A stretch of 64,000 nt of DNA from Rhizophagus clarus (GCA_015698045.1 BLAL01000053.1:1890760-1954759), one strand, 5' to 3'. Counted from the first letter of the stretch, positions 11,556 through 25,285 are shown. The notes: generated by a model from the sequence alone, not told the origin. Translations and numbers: made by a program.

Positions 11556-14500
11556 ATGTTTCTTTACAATTTAACCTTACAACCTCCAACTACCATAAAT
11601 GTTGCTGTGGTTGGCCATTTTTCAGGTACAAAACAACAAGAGATAGTTATTTCTAGAGTAACTCGTTTGGAACTATTAAAAGCTGATCCAAATTCGGGTA
11701 AATTACAAACGCTTCTAACTCACGATGCTTTTGGAATAATAAGATCGTTGACGCCGTTTAGATTAACAGGAGGCTCTAAAGGTTTGGGATGTTGTGTTTC
11801 GAGAAGCAAGTTTTAATTTATTTGGAAAATATAATTAACTGTAATAATATCTATTGTTTATCACCTATAAAATCAGATTATATTATAGTCGGTTCAGATT
11901 CAGGACGCATAGTCATTTTAGAGTACAACAATGTCAAAAATAAATTCGAGAAAGTTCATCAAGAAACTTTTGGTAAATCAGGATGCAGAAGAATCGTTCC
12001 TGGTCAATATTTAGCAGTAGATCCAAAAGGCAGATCTGTTATGATAGGTAAATATTAGTTTATTTTCTTATGAATTTACTATGAATTTACTGAAAGCTAA
12101 TTTACAATGTTATTGTATAAAGGTGCTATTGAAAAACAAAAATTGGTTTATATTCTTAACCGTGACTCGGCGGCTAATTTGACAATATCTTCACCGCTGG
12201 AGGCCCATAAGTCGCATACATTAGTTCATCATTGTATAGGATTAGATGTTGGATACGAAAATCCTGTATTTGCGTGCTTAGAAGTAGATTATTCTGATGC
12301 TGACATGGATCCAACAGGAGATGCATTCAATAGTACTGAAAAAGTAATGTCACATGATTTTTCGCGTTTGTGTAACGTTTATACGTACACTACAAAATTT
12401 GTCATTTAACCAAATAAATATCATATTTTTAGACTATACGTTAACATTATGTTGATTTTTATGTACAAATTTTTAGATGCTAACATATTATGAATTAGAT
12501 CTTGGTCTAAATCATGTAGTGAGAAAATGGAGTGATCCTGTTGACGCTCGAGCAAATTTACTTTTTCCAGGTAACTAATAATTGTTTTCTTGTGGTTTAA
12601 AAAATTGAGCTTTTCATTAATCATAAATTTTTTCTTAGTTCCCGGTGGGAATGATGGTCCATCAGGAGTATTAGTTTGTTCAGAGAATTTTATAACGTAT
12701 AAGCACCAACGTGTACCTGAACTTCGAGTACCTATACCACGTCGCAGAAATCCTCTTGAGGATCCTTCACGTGGATTAATTATTGTAGCGGGTGTTATGC
12801 ATAAAATGAAAGGTGTATTCTTCTTTTTATTACAAAGTGAAGAAGGTGATATATATAAAGTTACACTTGATTACGAGGATGATAAGGTGAATGCAATTAA
12901 AATTAAATATTTTGATACCGTGCCTGTCGCGGCATCATTATGTATACTTAGAGCTGGTTTTTTGTTTGTAGCTGCGGAATTCGGGAATCAGTATGTTGAT
13001 CTGTTTGATTTCGCTTTGTTATTACTCTATATAACATTAATCACTAATAATTATTATATTTACGTACAATAGTCGACTCTATTCATTCACAAGTCTCGGT
13101 GATGATAATGATGAACCTGAATGGTCTAGCGATGATTTCATGGACGCCGATACTGAAATTTCAGCTTATTTTACACCGCGAGATCTTCAAAATTTAGAAC
13201 GTGCTGATGAATTGGAGAGTTTAAATCCGTTAATCGATGCCAAAGTAATCTCTCACTATCACTCTCACTCTCTCACTCTCTCACTCTCTCTTTCACAGGC
13301 TACTAATATTCTCCGTTATGGTATATTTATAGGTACTAAATCTCACGGATGATGATACGCCTCAATTATATGCTTTGTGTGGAAGAGGTGCAGGGTCAAC
13401 GTTTCGTATTTTAAGACATGGTCTTGAAATTTCTGAAATGGCCGTTTCTGAGTTGCCAGGGAATCCTAATGCCGTATGGACAACAAAATTAAAGTCCGAT
13501 GGTATGATAGACATTTTAAGTCATACAGAATATACGTCGAATTTTAACAATTTATTGACTTTATAATTATAGATGAATTTGATGCTTATATTATAGTATC
13601 ATTTGTAAATGCTACACTTGTGTTATCTATTGGCGAGACAGTAGAAGAAGTAACTGATACTGGTTTTCTTGCCACAACACCTACATTGGACGTACATCAA
13701 CTTGGTGATGATGCATTACTACAGGTTTTGATATCATTAATACTTTAACGTGTTATATTTTTAATATTGTAATTAACATATGCTGTAAATTTGAAGATAT
13801 ATCCACAAGGCATCCGACATATTCGTGCTGATCGTCGTGTTAATGAATGGAAAACCCCTGGCAATAGAGCGATTGTAAAGGCAACGACAAATAAACGTCA
13901 GGTTGTGATAGCACTAACTGGAGGCGAGCTTGTATACTTTGAATTGGACAATCAAGGTCAATTAAATGAATATCAAGAACGTAAAGAAATGGCAGCTAAT
14001 GTAACATGTTTAAGCGTTGGAGAAGTACCTGAAGGAAGACAAAGATCAAGATTTTTGGTAAAGTATATCCATAGATATATATTGGCAGAATGGTTGCATT
14101 TCGGTTTACTTTTTTAATATACAGACAATTTTTTCCTGCAATAGGCTGTAGGTTGTGATGATAATGCCGTAAGGATTCTCTCTCTTGATCCTGACAATAC
14201 TTTAGAAGTACTTAGTACTCAGGTAATGTAATAAAAAATTATTCCCATTTTTTATGAAAATCAATTTTTAATTTTGTCAATGCTTATCTTTCTCCAGGGT
14301 CTTAATGCTTCTCCACAATCTTTATCTATTATTGAGATGATGGACATTGGCACTGACGCATCTCATGGAACACTATATCTCAACATAGGATTACAAAATG
14401 GTGTTTTATTGAGAACTATGCTAGATACTATAACTGGTTCATTGACCGACACACGACAGAGGTGGATTATTCATACATATATTTGTAATTTTTAAACACT

Positions 14501-16353
14501 TTAATATTTTACTTATTATTATCATTTTTAGATTTCTCGGCGCTCGTCCCGTAAAACTTTTCCAGGTCACAATACAAGGGGCCCCAGCAGTCTTAGCTCT
14601 TTCAAGTAGACCTTGGTTAAGTTATACTTTTCAATCCCGGTTACATTTAACACCTCTTTCGTATGATATGCTTGAATACGGATCCAACTTTACTTCGCCC
14701 CAAGTACCTGAAGGGATCGTAGCTATTTCGGCGAATACATTGAGGATCTTTGCTGTTGAAAAATTAGGAACAGTATTCAATCAGGCTATAATACAACTTA
14801 GTTATACACCACGTCATTTTATTCTTCATCCACCTTCAAGAAATTTTGTCGTGATTGAGAGTGAACATAATACTTATTCTCCAATGGAAAAACAAAGGAC
14901 TTTGGATGCAAAGATTAGTGAAGGAAAGCGATTTGATCCAAGTTTACTGGATCTATCACCAGAAGTATTCGGACTGCCTAAAGCTGAACCTGGAAAATGG
15001 GCTTCATGTATTCGTATAATCAACCCGTTCTTGGGCGATACTACGTCAAAAATTGAGTTTGAAGAAAATGAAGCTGCATTTAGGTAAAAATGCACTTATT
15101 TCTTTTGAAATTAAACCTTTTATTTATACTAATATTATATTTATTTTAGCATCACAATGGTAAATTTCCATAGTCACAATAATGAATTATTCCTTGTTGT
15201 GGGAACCGCCAAAGATGCAAATTTGGCACCGCGTACATGTTCATCAGGATATTTGTATGTATATCAATTTAGTGAAGATGGAAATAATCTCAATCTTCTT
15301 CATAAGGTAAGAACTTAATAGTTAAATTATAACAATTCATTATTATTATAAAATATATTTTAACTTTGTTTCATTTCATAGACTCAATGTGATGATATAC
15401 CATTAGCGTTATTGCCCTTCCAAGGAAAGCTTTTAGCTGGTGTTGGCAAAGCGTTGAGGATATATGATATAGGAAAAAGAAAATTGTTACGAAAATGTGA
15501 AACAAAGGTTTGAAAAAGAAAAAAATAATAAATAATTTTGTACTCTCGTTAATCAATTTTGTTCTTTATGATAGGCAATCCCAAATTGTATAGTGAATTT
15601 GCATACACAAGGCAATCGTATAATTGTTTGTGATATGCAAGAGTCAATACATTATGCATCATATAGGCAACATGATAATAGGATTATCATTTTTGCCGAT
15701 GATACCACTCCACGATGGATTACGACCACCACAATGATAGATTATGATACAATAGCTGGCGGTGATAAGTTTGGAAATTTTTTTATTGATCGGCTGCCAT
15801 CAGAGACAAGTGAAGAGGTTGACGAGGATCCTACTGGAAATAAAATAATGTACGAAAAAGGATATTTAATGGGTGCCCCTCATAAGGTAATCAGATCTTT
15901 TGTACTATAAAATTTCTTAAAATAAACCTTTATTAATTATATCTAATTTATTATGCACGAAAGGTATCAATGATAGCACATTATCATGTTGGTGATATTC
16001 TCACATCAATCCATCGAACAACTCTTGTTGCAGGAGGACGTGAAATCCTTGTATATACTGGCATTATGGGTAATATTGGAGTATTCGTTCCGTTTTTAAC
16101 TAGAGAAGATATTGATTTTTTTCAAACACTTGAAATGCATATGAGAAATGAAGCACCGCCATTAGCAGGACGTGATCATCTACAATATCGTAGTTTTTAT
16201 GCACCCGTTAAAAGTGTGATTGATGGTGATTTATGTGAACAATATAATTTATTACCTATGGAAAAGAAAAGAATGATTGCTGAAGAATTAGATAGGACTC
16301 CGGCAGAAATTCAAAAGAAAATTGAAGACATGAGGGTTATGACAGCATTTTAA
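11556..16353 (+). CDS. RSE1: Splicing factor SF3b subunit 3 (SF3b130/Rse1)
   Basis: This U2 snRNP SF3b subunit is a three-beta-propeller scaffold that holds SF3b155 and PHF5A at the branch site. The reading frame begins [20 protein letters not shown] and ends [19 protein letters not shown]. Family-diagnostic blocks in order: [116 protein letters not shown] ([16 protein letters not shown]) and, in the CPSF-A C-terminal domain, [19 protein letters not shown] and [15 protein letters not shown]. About fourteen exons, with frame kept across GT-AG sites; one intron (about 13245-13330) carries a CACTCTCT microsatellite. It appears complete and functional. Length is consistent with the usual roughly 1,200-residue protein. 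Confidence 0.95.
13252..13300 (+). repeat. (CACTCT)n microsatellite in RSE1 intron
   Basis: A pyrimidine-rich CACTCTCTCACTCTC tract lies just upstream of two possible AG acceptors (TTTCACAG at about 13299 and TTTATAG at about 13333). Frame and family homology ([13 protein letters not shown]) favour the second acceptor. Confidence 0.6.
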
Positions 16354-17375
16354 AAACAATTTTTTTTTTTTTTTTTTGATTTGATTTTATATATTTTCAA
16401 ACAAAATTTATTTCCAAACAAAATTGTATTCAATAATATAGAAATTTTTTTAAATGTACACAAATAAAATTAAAAAAATTTGATAAGACAATAAGTACGA
16501 AAGAAAGTTATAATTAGGAAAATCTGATCATATTATATTTTATCATTAAATAACGATTATTATTATAAATGAAAGATGTAAAACCTGTAAGTCAAACCAA
16601 ATGAAATTTATTTTAGTAAAAAAAAAATACGTGAACAGTTCACATAATATTAGATAAGTTTGTTAACAAACGATTTATTTCCGGATAAAAAAAGTCGGTA
16701 TATGAAAATCAGAATAACTTGAAATAGATCAAATTTTTTGTTTTTTTTACGTTCGAATTAATTTTGATCGAACTCCGAATGATGAAAACGCGTAATATTA
16801 GTAAACCTTTAAGAGTCATTAGTATTATTCTAATTGAATATTAATAGTTTATTGATACGTAAGATGTAATTTTCAATTATGTTATGATAAGTCAAAAGTA
16901 GTAGTATTCAAGAAAAAAAAAAGTTGGAACAAGAAGAAACCAATATATTTTGATGATGTAAAATTGCGGAAATTAACATAAGTGATTAGGATTTAATGTT
17001 TAAAGAGGATAGAACATATAATAGATACAATCAGGAATTCCACTCATTACGAGTATATTTCCGCAAAAAATCAAAAAAGAATCAATGTTAAAGTTAAAGG
17101 TGAAGAACAACAAAAAACATTATGAACAGGAATTGATAACACAACAGAAGACAAACATAAAGATTTTAGGGTACGATACAAATTGCTTGATTTTTTCTTG
17201 ACCGATTTTATAACAAAAAGTTGTCGGCTGTTGTAATTCTATTTTTTCATATCAGAGATAATGTAATGTGTCAATTTTTTATTGGCCATTCACTGTTGTA
17301 CTAAATTTGCTTATTAGAATTTGAACAGTCAATTATAAAATTGAGAATAGAAGTTTTCTTCCAAATTTTAAAATA
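16354..17375. other. Intergenic, nothing recognised
   Basis: AT-rich stretch between RSE1 and the p24 gene, in tandem orientation. There is a T-run at about 16363-16378. No coding frame, RNA gene or repeat that I can support. Confidence 0.5.
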
Positions 17376-18096
17376 ATGAAGTCAACATCGTCTTTATTGT
17401 TATTCACTTTATTTATCTCGTTACTCCTCAAAACTTCAGAGGGAACGTCTTTAACATATAATGTTGCTGCTCATGAAAGAGCGTGTTTTTACGCTTGGGC
17501 CGATAAACCTGGCGAAAAAGTAGCTTTTTATTTTGCGGTAAGTTTACGGATGTGACCAAAGGTATAAAAGATTTATTATTGGATAAACTTAATTAATTAA
17601 TTAATTAATTAATTAGGTTCAATCCGGAGGGTCTTTCGATATTGATTATGTGGTAACCGATCCACGTAACAGAATAGTATTAAATGGTGAACGCGAGAGA
17701 CAAGGAGATTATATTTTTACAGCAAATTATGTTGGAGAATATTCATTTTGTTTTGCAAATGATATGTCAACATTTGCGGAAAAACTTGTTGATTTTGAAA
17801 TTTCCATCGAAAACGAACCAAGAGCAGAATTACCTCCTTCTAAAGGTATTCAACCTGAACATACGAGCAGTATGGAAGAAAGCCTTTTAAGACTTAGTAG
17901 TAGTTTAAGTACTGTTTCTAGGACTCAAAAATATTTTAGGACAAGAGAAAATAGGAATTTTTCAACTGTTAAAAGCACCGAAAACAGAATTTTCTGGTTT
18001 GCTTTACTTGAAAGTATGTTAATTGTTGGAATGGCAGCTGTTCAAGTTTTTGTGCTTAAAACCTTCTTTAATACTACTAAGAGGGGTCACGTTTAA
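17376..18096 (+). CDS. p24 (Emp24/GP25L/TMED) cargo receptor
   Basis: p24 proteins cycle between ER and Golgi in COPII/COPI vesicles and help select GPI-anchored and other cargo. Two exons, 17376-17537 and 17617-18096; the intron ends in a (TTAA)n run. The N-terminus is a signal peptide (SSLLLFTLFISLLLKT). The GOLD domain follows, with the two conserved cysteines in ERACFYAW and YSFCFAND. Then come a coiled region and a membrane helix (FWFALLESMLIVGMAAVQVFV). The cytosolic tail LKTFFNTTKRGHV has the diphenylalanine used for coat binding. The length (about 213 residues) is normal. The QVxxLKxFF junction recalls the TMED1/5 or Erp5/6 branch, but I would not fix the subfamily. Confidence 0.88.
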
Positions 18097-18250
18097 TTTA
18101 GTTAAAAAAAAAATTTCGTATAACCCCAAAATCAATAATATATAGAATAATCAAAGGTTGAGTTAATAGTTTAAAATGATATTTATATAGTATGTAAATA
18201 TAATCTTTTAACTAAAAAGTAACAAAAATAATAAATAGCCACGTTGGTAA

Positions 18251-19326
18251 TTATGAAAGTTCTAGTAAACCACTATCAGAAATTTCTTTCCAATTTTGTA
18301 TCCTATATAATTTTCCATTTTTTTGATCACTTTTGTTACACATATCACTAATATTATAACGTTTAAAATCCGGTAATCCTTCCACAATTTCAATTTCGTA
18401 TTTATCGCAATATTTCGTAAGAGATCTATTATTTCCCATTATAATTCCAATATTAGCTTGTACTATAAATAAATTCATGCGTTAAAATTGAATTATTTTC
18501 ATGTATTAAATTCAACTTTAAAAATATAATAATATCAGTTATACTCACATAAACATGGTAAATCAGTATCCGAATCACCAATATATACGGACAAATTACT
18601 TTTGGAAGTGTTTAATTGATCAAATATTTCAAGTTTATCAAGAGCACATAAAATTTTACGATTTAATTTTCCAATAGTACCATTATTATCAAAAATTAAA
18701 TCATTAGAAAAAATGTTATTCTTATTAAATTTATTTTCAGATACTAATTCAAATAAACTTCCTAATATTAAATCTTTTGACCAATTCGTTGAAATAATAT
18801 ACAAGTTTCTTTCAATATGAGATTTCAATTCATCAGTTGAGTTAGGTTCCCTTAAAAGGAAATTCTCCCAATTCTGTGGTTGTTTTTTAGAAATAAATTT
18901 TTTCAATACATGTAATACATCATCTCTTTTCTTTATTAATTTTCCTTTTTCAACCAAATCATTATAATAAATTCCTTTCAAACATCCATGTTTCTCAATT
19001 CTATCAATTGATTTGTTTTCAACTATTTTTAACGATTCTAACATCTTAAAGTGATCTTGAAGAGTATTTTCAGAATGTTGTTCACACCAACGTTTAATGT
19101 GTTCTTTATACTCTTTAAAATACAATTCGACAAAATGTAACCAAGGCGGTGGGCATTCTTCGTCACTATCATTCAAGGAAAGAGTTGGACAATTTGGTGG
19201 TTTTGGACATTTTCCCTTTTCTGCTCTTTTTTCATAAGCTAAATTAGCTATTTCACAAATTGTATCATTTTGCGTTATAGTCTCGTCAAAATCGCATACT
19301 AGTAAGTCAACTAGATGCGAACACAT
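18251..19326 (-). CDS. HAD-superfamily phosphatase (TH2/thiamine-phosphate phosphatase-like)
   Basis: Two exons, 18549-19326 and 18251-18462, joined in frame (DLPCLLQANIGIIMG). HAD motif I is LLVCDFDETITQND, with nucleophile and acid/base aspartates; motif II is IISTNWS; motif IV is YIGDSDTDLPCLL. The tail GKLYRIQNWKEI resembles the end of plant TH2-type HAD domains that dephosphorylate thiamine monophosphate. That substrate is an inference from similarity only; other small phosphates are possible. No signal peptide or membrane segment. The gene is divergent from the uL24m gene with about 200 bp between start codons. Confidence 0.7.
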
Positions 19327-19526
19327 TTTTAAAGAGAAAAATAGTAAAAGGAAGAGTCATTTGTGAAAAAGTTAAATTATGTACTCTGTTCGTGAGAAAA
19401 AAAAATGGTAGGCTAAATAAAAATCATGTTATTATGTCAGATAAGTTTAATGTCGATCTATTTAATCAAGTGGGCTGATAAGATCTTCCTTCATCTAAAA
19501 GTTATTCCTTCTCTCAATTTATCAAA

Positions 19527-20371
19527 ATGTCGAGAATGCAAAAAGGTCCCGTTCATATGTTAAGACAAAATTGGTCAAAATTCAAAGATGGAAATGCAAT
19601 TATAAGGAAATTAATTAGACCACAAAAGTGGGTACATCCAAAAGATCGGATCGTAAGATGGAAAATTTTTGAGGGAGATTTAGTTAAAGTAATAGCTGGT
19701 AAAGCAAAAAATGAAGTCGGAAAAGTTAAAAGTATTGATAAATTAAGTAATAGATTATGGATTGAAAATGTTAACATGGGCAGAATGACTGTGCCTAAAT
19801 TAAATCCTAGTAAAATTAATCCTGAAAATCAAGATAAAACTGGTGGCTGGTGGTTGGCTTCTGTTCTTAAACCAATACATATTTCGAATGTTATGCATAT
19901 ACATCCTGATGATACCAATAAGTAAGTATTTTGAATTTATTCCCTTCATAAGAAATTTAAATATGTAACTTCTTTTTCTAGTGAAAGTATACCAAACAAT
20001 GAAAAGAGAGCTGTTCGGTCCGAATGGAAGAAAATTGATATTGATGGAAATGGGACAATGAGATGGAGACGTGTAATTGCTGGAACTAAGACAATCATAC
20101 CTTTTCCTTCAAAACCAAAGGAACCGGAACGAGAAAGTAAGAAAATCACGAAGAAATTTATGTTGCTTATGTGAATTTATTAAACTTTGAACTACGGTAT
20201 TTTTTTTTTTTTTTAGAGTCGCCCTTTGATACATCAGCAGAGGTTGCTAGAGAATTAACTTGGGATATAACGTTGGATCCCCCACTTCCGCCTGGTGTTA
20301 TAGATGAACTGCGTACTCCTCATAAAGGTTGGAGATACAATGCGCAACATAAAAATCGACCTTTTATTTAG
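19527..20371 (+). CDS. mrpl24: Mitochondrial ribosomal protein uL24m
   Basis: Large-subunit mitochondrial ribosomal protein (MRPL24 in animals, Mrpl40 in yeast). Three exons: 19527-19921, 19982-20136 and 20217-20371, with frame continuous through NNESIPNN and EKSPFDTS. A KOW domain is visible at about residues 45-75 (IFEGDLVKVIAGKAKNEVGK...RLWIENVN). The basic N-terminus (RMQKGPVHMLRQNWSKFK) suits mitochondrial import. The C-terminal extension ends HKGWRYNAQHKNRPFI. It looks complete. Its neighbours TIM8 and DSS1 are also mitochondrial, though not adjacent in any operon sense. Confidence 0.9.
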
Positions 20372-20686
20372 TTCTACATTTTGCATATGTGAAAATTCCG
20401 TTCATGGATGAAACGCTACGATTTTAAAGGAGTGTATTTCAACTCAAAATGTGAAATAATTTATCCTAAAACCAAATATTGACGAGCGAACAAACACGAG
20501 ATAATAAATTATATTTAACAAGTTTCAACAAAACCGTCTTTTATTTTAATTTTTGTTAAAGAATTAAGTAACCTCGTTAAGAGTATAGTTTTAAGAGAGA
20601 ATTACGAGTTATAAATTTATTTCTTAAAATTGCAAATTTGTTACCCAACCTTCATTGCACTTTTAACTCCATATTCGTACTTTCCT
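20372..20686. other. Convergent intergenic, nothing recognised
   Basis: The 315-bp stretch between the ends of uL24m (+) and TIM8 (-) contains no recognisable gene, consistent with shared 3' untranslated sequence. Confidence 0.5.
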
Positions 20687-20965
20687 TCAACTTAAATTTT
20701 TTCTAGTTTCTTCTAAACGTTTGACAATAAACAAACTAGTATCTAAAAACCTTTCAACACAATTAGTTAAACAAGTTTCTTCACCACGATCAATTTTATT
20801 ACTAATCTTGTTAATGCATTTATCCCAACATAAATCTGTAAATGTATGAATTGATTGTTGTAATCTCATGCGTGCATTTTCACTTTCCAAAAATTTTCCC
20901 AATTCTTTTTGGGTTGCCTCATCAAAGTCCAAATTTGAATTTTGTTTTGGTAATAGACTTGACAT
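20687..20965 (-). CDS. TIM8: Mitochondrial intermembrane-space chaperone Tim8
   Basis: Small TIM protein that pairs with Tim13 to carry hydrophobic precursors across the intermembrane space. The twin CX3C motifs are CWDKC and CLTNC, with the Tim8-type spacing and the flanking NCVERFLDTSLFIVKRLEE. One exon of about 92 codons from the ATG at 20965 (MSSLLPKQN); an in-frame ATG three codons upstream (20974) could also serve. No presequence is expected for this family, since import uses the Mia40 relay. It is divergent from the aminotransferase gene. Confidence 0.9.
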   Translation of the reverse strand: MSSLLPKQNSNLDFDEATQKELGKFLESENARMRLQQSIHTFTDLCWDKCINKISNKIDRGEETCLTNCVERFLDTSLFIVKRLEETRKNLS

Positions 20966-21362
20966 CGTGTTCACCTATTGTAAGATACTTGGGTTAGAAG
21001 TTGGAAGTTGCTAAGTGTAAAGAATGTAATATTTTAATAACTCACGTTTCGTTTTCTCGCAGAGTTTTTTTTTTTTAATTACAATTTTTTCTGAATTAAA
21101 AAGATCAAAGATCTAGTGTAACGCATCAAATTGATCAGCATACATGGAATTTCGTATCAGGTGGATTCGCAAATCATATAAAGAAAGTTTTTTGTGCAGT
21201 AAATGATTTTATTTTCTACTGATGTAGTTTTCAAATAGAGCGGCTTAGCAGCCTTAACAGCCTTAGCATTAACATTTAACATGTGATCTGCCCTATTTAT
21301 ATAAAGAACTGCGATAATGGTACAAGTGGTACAAATCAATAATTTTTTTTTTTTTCAAAACG

Positions 21363-23061
21363 ATGTCTACTTTTACTCATGTTACTAATGAATTAACTCG
21401 TATGAAAGAATGGCATGTTCCTGCCTCAATTGTTGCCAAACGTACAGTGAATCCTATTCGGGAAGTAGTTTATAATATGAAAGTTTCTCCAAATCCTAAC
21501 AAAGAATATATTTCATTGGCACTGGGTAAATTATCTTTATAATTCATAGAAATCAACTAAAATTAATGAACTAATAAATTGGTTACATTATATTTTTGAG
21601 ATAATAGGTGATCCTACACATTATGGAAATTTTAAAATTCACGAAAATTGTGTCGATGCTGTAATAACTCAATTAAAATCTTATAAAGCGAATGGATATG
21701 TACCATCAGTTGGTAAGTTCGTTTTTACTCGATGTTTTCATATTTATGAATTCTTATTATTTTATCGCTTCTCTATAGGAGTTGAAAGTGCGAGAATTGC
21801 TCTCGCGAAAAAATTTTCAACAGAAGAAGCTCCATTAACTTCGGAGGTGATCATGTTTTCATGATCTTCATGATCTACTAAAATTACTGTTAAATTGTTC
21901 AATTCAAATGTTTTTTTTTTTATATTAGGATATTGTTTTAGCGAGTGGAGCTTCGGACGCGTTGAGTCTTGCGATAAGCGTATTATGTAACGAAGGGCAA
22001 AATATCCTTCTTCCAAGGCCCGGATTTTCGCTTTATCAGACTCTTTCAGAATCAAAAGGAATTGAATGTCGTTATTATAATTTATTGGTAGATATTTTTT
22101 TTAATTAAATTAATTTAACAAGTTCCTTATATAATGAATGGTCTTGTATTTTTTTATAGCCTGATCGTAATTGGGAAATAGATTTAGATCATTTATCATC
22201 TTTAATCGATGAAAAAACGGCATGCTTACTTATGAATAATCCTTCTAATCCGTGTGGATCTAATTTTACACGTCAACATTTAGAATCTATATTATCATTA
22301 TGTGAAATTTATAAACTTCCAGTAATATGTGATGAAATTTATGAAGATATGGTATATGGAGGTAACATATTTTATCCTATAGCAGATTTAACTAAAACAG
22401 TTCCAATATTAAAAATTAGCGGATTAGCAAAAAGATATTTAATTCCGGGTTGGAGAGTTGGGTGGATTTTTATATATGATTATAATAATATATTAAATGA
22501 AGTACGAGCGGGTTTGGCTTCCTTAGCAAATTTAATACTTGGAGCTAATTCATTAATCTCAAGTGCTCTACCTGATATGATCACGAATACACCTCAATCG
22601 TTTTATGATGAAACCAACAAGTCATTAGAAGAAAACGCAAAATTAAGCGCCGATGTTTTGGGGAAAATCCCTGGGTTACATGTTATTGTACCTCAAGGCG
22701 CTATGTATATGATGGTCGGAATTAATATAGAAGAATTTAAAGATATTAAAAATGATATAGAATTCAGTGAGAAGTTGGTACAAGAAGAGTCAGTTTTATG
22801 TTTACCGGGAAAGGTAAGTTTTTACCAAAAGGAAGGAAACCACATTAAAACCGTGATAATAACCAATTTATAAACTTTTTAGAGTTTCCACTATCCTAAT
22901 TATGGTATGTTACTTCACTTGGATCACACATTAATTAAATTGAGGATTCCTAAACGCTCTCAAACATTTCATTAGTTCGTATTGTAACCACAGCTCCAGC
23001 TGAAAAATTGAACGAAGCCTACCAACGCATTAAAGAATTTTGTGCTAGACATCATGTGTAA
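21363..23061 (+). CDS. TAT: Tyrosine aminotransferase-like PLP enzyme
   Basis: Class I/II aminotransferase that would transfer the amino group of tyrosine or another aromatic amino acid to 2-oxoglutarate. The start is [17 protein letters not shown]. Recognisable blocks in order: [70 protein letters not shown], the PLP-lysine region [16 protein letters not shown], and the C-terminal [19 protein letters not shown]. About seven or eight exons; the small exon at about 22883-22902 (SFHYPNY) joins the last exon to give NYVRIV. The order and spacing are those of eukaryotic tyrosine aminotransferase. Substrate preference within aromatic amino acids cannot be read from sequence. No transit peptide is evident. 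Confidence 0.85.
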
Positions 23062-23647
23062 ACAATAGATCTGGTAAGTAGTGATATTACGAATTTGTTA
23101 ATAAACAATCAGGTTTATTTTTTTCTCTTTCATACTTTACTTGATTGGATTTTCAATCGTTAAAAAAACAAAAATACGAAGTTGTTTAATTACGTGTGAA
23201 GATATTATTAAAGTTTGAATTGGATTAATCAAAATCAATTTATTATTTAATTACAGTACACATATGTATATTTCTTTTCTTATTAATTATCTAAAAAAAG
23301 TGTGTTATTAACATTCATAAATTTTTTATATGAATTCAGTAATAAATGCTTACTTGAAAAGTTTAAGTTAAAAAAGAAGTAAATTGTCTATTACAAATTC
23401 AATATAATATATATATATAATTGCAAGAAAAATTTGAGTAAAATAAAATAAATGCAAATAATTTGCATAATATAGTCTACTATTTATTTAAAAGGAAAGA
23501 TTTCTTTTTTTTTCTTTTATGAGCTGTTTACATAAGTATAAAAACAAAAAAAAAAAAAAAAAAAAAAATAATAAAAGACCAAAAACATAATTACAAAAAG
23601 TCCTTCCGACTAAATTCAAAACTGATAATACTTCCTACCAACCGTTA
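23062..23647. other. Convergent intergenic, AT-rich
   Basis: It lies between the 3' ends of the aminotransferase (+) and the RING gene (-). It includes a long A-run at about 23548-23569 and a TA repeat near 23406-23420. No gene seen. Confidence 0.5.
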
Positions 23648-25285
23648 TTAATCAAGATCAGTCTGATCCAATTCCGTAAAATCTTCATCTTGGTTCTGTT
23701 GGCCGTTATTTTGCCGATTTCCTGGATAAGTCCCAGGTAAGGAAGAATTAGAATTGAATATAAAAGTTGAGGTTGACCCAAAACTATTATTATTATTATT
23801 ATTCGATGAACCAGCACCATTATTATTATTATGTGCATTCTGTTCATTGCTTTCTTGGCTAACTAGTGAATATCGACTGTTCAAAAATAGAGAGAACGTT
23901 AAGCTTCGCAATTATATTGAATAAAATCATTAGTTGAATACAGTAATAACGTACCAAACAGGACAAGTCCCGTTCATTTTTAACCACGGTTTTATACAAT
24001 CGTAATGAAAAGTATGAGTACAAGGCAGATATACCGCTTCTTCGTCTATTTGAAATTCATCTTTACAAACTGGACATCCCAATTGTTCTTCCACTATGGA
24101 AGATACGTTCATTCATCAAAGTATAAGAAATATATGCCATTATGGAAATTTTGAACATTTGAGAATTATAATTCCGTTATCGATCAAAAGGAACCCATGC
24201 AAACACTAACCGACTTGCTTTTTTGTAATCTTCGACTTTGGCAAATTTTCAATTATTTCATCTGTAGCTGGTGGTGGGGCCTGTCTTCTATTATTTCGTT
24301 AAATTTTTCCGAAAGTTTATTCGAAAATCATAAACGAATTGTAAATTTTTTAATTAAATTAACGTTACTTAAGTTTTAAATCAAAACATACCCAGCTTGT
24401 TGATCCATTAATTGTGAAATGATATTATCCCATCCTGAATTACCCCATGCATAATCTCTTGGATCACCTGCAATATTAAAGAAATTCAAGATATTTGTAT
24501 TGTTTGTTCCACCATTTTCTAATATCCTCTGAAACATTCTGACATGAAAATGAATGATTAATATGACAAACATTCTTTATATGAATAATGATATAAATAA
24601 AAAACACGAGAGATTTTTTACACGAATAACAAAGAAAAAGACTTACTGTGCAATATTTAAAAGTGGAGGTATACGTTCATCTCCAGCATTTGGTGCATTA
24701 CTACCCATTGCAAATATAATATTTGGTCGATGTGTGTGCTGATTTCCATCTTGACGACCTTCGCCTTGTTGTTCAGAAATCCCTCCTTCTGTCGCCGTTG
24801 TTCTTGTTCCTGTAGTTGTAGCTGTTATAGTTGTTGTACCATCCCGACTTTCCGTTTGCACTCTGACATTAGGTCCAGGTTGAATCGAAAACATTTGAAG
24901 GAGTTGTTGTACAAAATCTTGTCCATTTTGAGGATTTATATGAATCGTCTCGTCAGGTTCATCATCAGAATCCTGTCCTCCAGCATTTTCGGCAATTAGA
25001 TCATTATCATTTTCTCCAAGCTAATTTAATAAATTTTTAAATCAGAACTAACAACACATAATTTATAAGCCCAAATATAGTACTTTAAGCGCCATTAGAT
25101 GATACGGTCGTATCTGAATTAATTATTATGAAATTACTTACTTCTTCTACGAATCCTTCATTGCAGTGAGGACAAGTTGGAGATGGGGCCATTAAAGCCT
25201 CTATTCTTCTCCGACAATGATAACAATAATAAAACCTTCTAGTATTAGCACCGGAAATGTTAGTTTCTAACTCTTGATCGGACAT
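23648..25285 (-). CDS. RNF126/RNF115-like RING-H2 ubiquitin ligase
   Basis: The start is MSDQELETNISGANTRRFYYC. The N-terminal zinc ribbon, typical of the RNF126/RNF115 group, is YCYHCRRRI...TCPHCNEGFVEE. A long acidic, low-complexity middle follows (GENDNDLIAENAGGQDSDDE; T/G/N-rich). The DUF1117-like helical part contains NIAGDPRDYAWGNSGWDNIISQL. The RING-H2 is CPVCKDEF...LPCTHTFHYDCIKPWL...CPVC; the last cysteine is completed across an intron (TG|T). The C-terminal tail is N-rich (NNNN repeats, encoded by ATT trinucleotides on the plus strand). In animals these ligases act in protein quality control and endosomal sorting; the fungal role is inferred. Divergent from DSS1 with 206 bp between start codons. 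Confidence 0.85.
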